Source: MVYY01 sp012517575
Lineage (GTDB): Bacteria; Bacteroidota; Bacteroidia; Bacteroidales; Paludibacteraceae
Assembly (NCBI GenBank): GCA_031629035.1
Contig: JAVLUG010000027.1
Location: 62,001 to 126,000, forward strand
Direction of reading: 5' to 3'
DNA: 64,000 nt
Every line of letters begins with the position of its first letter. The first letter of the stretch is position 1. The notes beneath the pieces were generated by a model. That model saw nothing but the letters and a program-made list of their open reading frames with translations. It made no database searches and was not told the DNA's origin. A program made the position numbers and the translations under genes. Shown here in pieces: positions 61,819 through 64,000 of the stretch.

Positions 61819-61872
61819 ATTTCTTGTGTCCCGGTCGTTTTAATGTAATGGTTTTTGTTCCGAAAAAAATAC

Positions 61873-63690
61873 TTATTCGCTCAGGACATTCGACTTTTTC
61901 GACATGCGTTTACGTTCATTCTCGTCAAGATAAATTTTACGTAAGCGGATCTTTGTTGGGGTAACTTCCACATATTCATCTTCCTTGATATATTCCAGTG
62001 CTTCTTCAAGACTGAAAACTACCGGAGGCGTGAGTTTAATTTTGTCGTCAGAGCCGGAGGCACGCATGTTGGTAAGTTTTTTCGACTTGGTAACATTCAC
62101 CACAATGTCGCCTTCTTTAGCGCTTTCACCCACAACCTGACCGGCATATACTTCTTCCTGAGGAAAAATGAAAAATCTGCCTCTGTCCTGCAATTTGTCG
62201 ATGGCATAAGCAAATGCTGTGCCACTCTCCATTGCAATAAGTGATCCGTTGTTTCTTTTTTCAATTTCGCCTTTGTAGGGTTGGTATTCCAAAAAACGGT
62301 GCGACATCACGGCTTCTCCCGTTGAAGCTGTAAGAACGTTATTCCTTAATCCGATAATACCGCGAGAGGGAATTTGAAATTCCAGTTGAACGCGGTCGTT
62401 CAGTATTTCCATGCTCAGCATTTCGCCTTTGCGGGCAGCTACCATTTCTATGATTTTTCCGGCAAATTCTTCGGGCAGATTAATGCTTAGCTGTTCAACC
62501 GGTTCGCATCGAACGCCGTTTATTTCTTTGAAAATTACCTGTGGCTGTCCTACCTGAAGTTCGTAACCTTCTCTGCGCATTGTTTCTATCAGGATGGAAA
62601 GGTGTAAAACACCTCTTCCGTACACGTGCCATATATCCGAGTCGGGATTTTTTTCCACGCGTAAAGCCACATCTTTTTCCAGTTCTCGCATCAGCCTTTC
62701 ATGAATATGACGGGAAGTAACAAATTTTCCTTCTTTTCCGTAAAAAGGCGAATTATTGATGGTGAAAACCATACTCATGGTAGGTTCATCTACTGCAATT
62801 GGTTTCAATGGCTCCGGTTGGAGAGCATCTGCAATGGAATCGCCAATTTCAAAACCCTCGATTCCCACCAGTGCACAAATATCGCCCGATTTTACTTCTT
62901 CCGTGCGTGTTCTTCCTAGTCCTGTGAAGGTGTGCAGCTCCTTGATACGGGATTTTGAAATGTTGCCATCGCGACTCACCAAACTTACGTCCATCCCTTC
63001 ACGAAGTGTTCCCCGATGAAGTCTGCCAACAGCAATTCTTCCTACGTAAGGAGAATAATCCATCGAAGTAATGAGCATTTGTGGAGAGCCTTCCAGATAG
63101 AGAGGAGCAGGAATATACTTGATAATGGCATCCAGCAAAGGCAAAATATTGTCGGTTGGTTTTTTCCAATCATCCGACATCCAATTTTGTTTGGCTGAAC
63201 CGAAAACAGTGTGAAAATTCAACTGTTCTTCATTGGCATCCAAATGATACATTAAGTCGAAAACGGCTTCCTGAACTTCATCAGGGCGGCAATTAGGCTT
63301 ATCGACTTTATTGACAACAACAATGGGAATCAGTCCCATTTGAATGGCTTTTTGGAGAACAAAACGGGTTTGAGGCATGGGACCTTCAAAGGCATCGACA
63401 ACAAGTAAAACGCCATCAGCCATGTTCAATACTCTTTCTACTTCCCCACCGAAATCGGCGTGTCCCGGAGTGTCTATAATATTGATTTTATATCCGTTGT
63501 AGTTAATGGAAACATTTTTTGCCAATATGGTTATTCCTCTTTCGCGTTCGAGTTCATTATTATCCATAATGAGTTCGCCAACTTTTTCGTTGTTGCGAAA
63601 CAGATGCCCTGCCAGCAACATCTTGTCTACCAGAGTGGTTTTGCCGTGGTCGACGTGAGCAATTATGGCTACATTTCTAATTTTTTGCAT
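61873..63690 (-). CDS. typA: Translational GTPase TypA/BipA
   Basis: A 605-residue ribosome-associated GTPase of the EF-G group that aids ribosome assembly and stress adaptation. The G domain has AHVDHGKTTLVD (residues 11-22), the switch-II DTPGHADFGGEVER, and NKVDKPNCRPDE. Domains similar to EF-G II, III and V follow, then the BipA-specific C-terminal domain (KKLTNMRASGSDDKIKLTPP). Length is normal. A -7 box is found 28 bp upstream. It is divergent from a gene outside the window. Confidence 0.97.
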   Translation of the reverse strand: MQKIRNVAIIAHVDHGKTTLVDKMLLAGHLFRNNEKVGELIMDNNELERERGITILAKNVSINYNGYKINIIDTPGHADFGGEVERVLNMADGVLLVVDAFEGPMPQTRFVLQKAIQMGLIPIVVVNKVDKPNCRPDEVQEAVFDLMYHLDANEEQLNFHTVFGSAKQNWMSDDWKKPTDNILPLLDAIIKYIPAPLYLEGSPQMLITSMDYSPYVGRIAVGRLHRGTLREGMDVSLVSRDGNISKSRIKELHTFTGLGRTRTEEVKSGDICALVGIEGFEIGDSIADALQPEPLKPIAVDEPTMSMVFTINNSPFYGKEGKFVTSRHIHERLMRELEKDVALRVEKNPDSDIWHVYGRGVLHLSILIETMRREGYELQVGQPQVIFKEINGVRCEPVEQLSINLPEEFAGKIIEMVAARKGEMLSMEILNDRVQLEFQIPSRGIIGLRNNVLTASTGEAVMSHRFLEYQPYKGEIEKRNNGSLIAMESGTAFAYAIDKLQDRGRFFIFPQEEVYAGQVVGESAKEGDIVVNVTKSKKLTNMRASGSDDKIKLTPPVVFSLEEALEYIKEDEYVEVTPTKIRLRKIYLDENERKRMSKKSNVLSE

Positions 63691-63717
63691 AAGTTAAAGA
63701 GCTATTTTTTTAGCCTG

Positions 63718-63725
63718 CAAAGATA
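63718..63725 (-). promoter_or_regulatory. Possible -7 box of typA
   Basis: On the minus strand TATCTTTG (TAnnTTTG), 28 bp before the start codon. A matching -33 box is not evident. Confidence 0.45.
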
Positions 63726-63948
63726 CCCAAAAAAATCGAATTTTTATTGCCTGTTTTTTAGAAATTCGTAATGAAAGACAGGAGTTATTAATACTGCTGA
63801 CTTTTCCCAGTTTTCATTTTCGGAATTTCATTTGTTTTATTGTTTAAAGGAACGTCAAATTAACCTTTTAATGAGAACGAAACAACTATTTTTTTTACAC
63901 TTAGCTTTAAATCTATAAAAACACATTTGATAAAAAAGATGAAGAGTT

Positions 63949-63980
63949 TTTGGTAATTTTCAAAAAAAAGAGTACTTTTG
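63949..63980 (+). promoter_or_regulatory. Promoter of a rightward gene beyond the window
   Basis: TTTG (63949-63952), 20-bp spacer and TACTTTTG (63973-63980) match the Bacteroidetes consensus fully. In related genomes rpsO often lies divergent from typA, so rpsO is a reasonable guess for the missing gene. Confidence 0.55.
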
Positions 63981-64000
63981 CACACCAATTATGCGTAATC

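Larger units (their letters stand above)
63691..64000. other. 310-bp divergent promoter region at the window edge
   Basis: It contains a leftward -7 box for typA and, at the right end, a full rightward promoter. No coding sequence is recognised. The last ten bases ATGCGTAATC match part of the terminal repeat of the 26.7 kb element, but without its partner arm. Confidence 0.5.

Noticed and set aside
63988..64000. Window end as the terminal repeat of another hairpin element
   Set aside because: ATGCGTAATC matches 10 bp of the 26.7 kb element's arm, but no opposite arm is seen upstream and the bases fall directly after a strong promoter, so a leader sequence is the simpler reading. Sequence beyond the window would decide.
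1..64000. CRISPR array, tRNA, rRNA or insertion sequence
   Set aside because: No regularly spaced repeats, cloverleaf sequences, rRNA segments or transposase-like proteins were recognised on either strand by reading. A tRNAscan and Rfam search would settle small RNAs.

Overview
This 64 kb window is chromosomal DNA of an AT-rich member of the Bacteroidota, most likely order Bacteroidales near the Paludibacter/Dysgonomonas group. The order-level call rests on gldH, a SusC/SusD outer-membrane import locus, a Bacteroidetes-type nadK / pdxJ-exbB-exbD-tonB cluster, promoters of the TTTG-N19-23-TAnnTTTG type, near absence of Shine-Dalgarno sequences, and a methylmalonyl-CoA mutase pair typical of propionate producers. 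The family-level call is weaker. I see 53 protein genes, no rRNA, tRNA, CRISPR array, insertion sequence or prophage. Coding density is high.

Layout. 0-5 kb: mrp, trmB, gldH, a RicT/PSP1 protein and holB, all leftward. 5-11 kb: a MATE exporter with a cytidylate-kinase-like gene, prmC, ribD and a cardiolipin synthase. 10.9-16.6 kb: a leftward three-gene unit (NamZ-type exo-muramidase, FAD/Fe-S D-2-hydroxyacid dehydrogenase, DigH-like GHL10 hydrolase) behind a promoter and a perfect 14-bp LacI-type operator. 16.8-22.6 kb: mutA and mutB, separated by a UbiA-family prenyltransferase and a CPBP protease. 22.7-26.7 kb: a Spy-like periplasmic protein, a phosphoesterase, recX and gcvT. 27-33 kb: a four-gene SusC/SusD/lipoprotein operon whose order matches a known Bacteroides peptide importer. 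It is flanked by two related non-coding hairpin elements, at 26.7-27.1 and 33.6-33.75 kb. 33.7-46 kb: tsaC-like gene, polyprenyl glycosylphosphotransferase, a DUF5686 outer-membrane protein, xerD, S1/P1 nuclease, a kinase fused to a ThrRS-like N-terminus, an ornithine-family aminotransferase and an AlkD-like gene. 46-50 kb: purE, gcvH, an endonuclease/exonuclease/phosphatase protein and two rhomboids. 50-55 kb: HU, a DJ-1 protein, tonB, exbD, exbB, pdxJ and nadK. 55-64 kb: recQ, clpX, clpP, tig, a beta-barrel protein and typA, ending in the promoter of a rightward gene beyond the window.

How the genes work together. Most are housekeeping genes. Two groups form coherent systems. The exbB-exbD-tonB motor can energise the SusC transporter found in the same window. 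The namZ operon could release MurNAc from peptide-free peptidoglycan and oxidise the D-lactate that its breakdown yields. This second proposal is inference and is the main hypothesis offered here. The most unusual non-coding structure is the 369-bp nested hairpin element at 26721-27089 and its shorter relative at 33582-33747.
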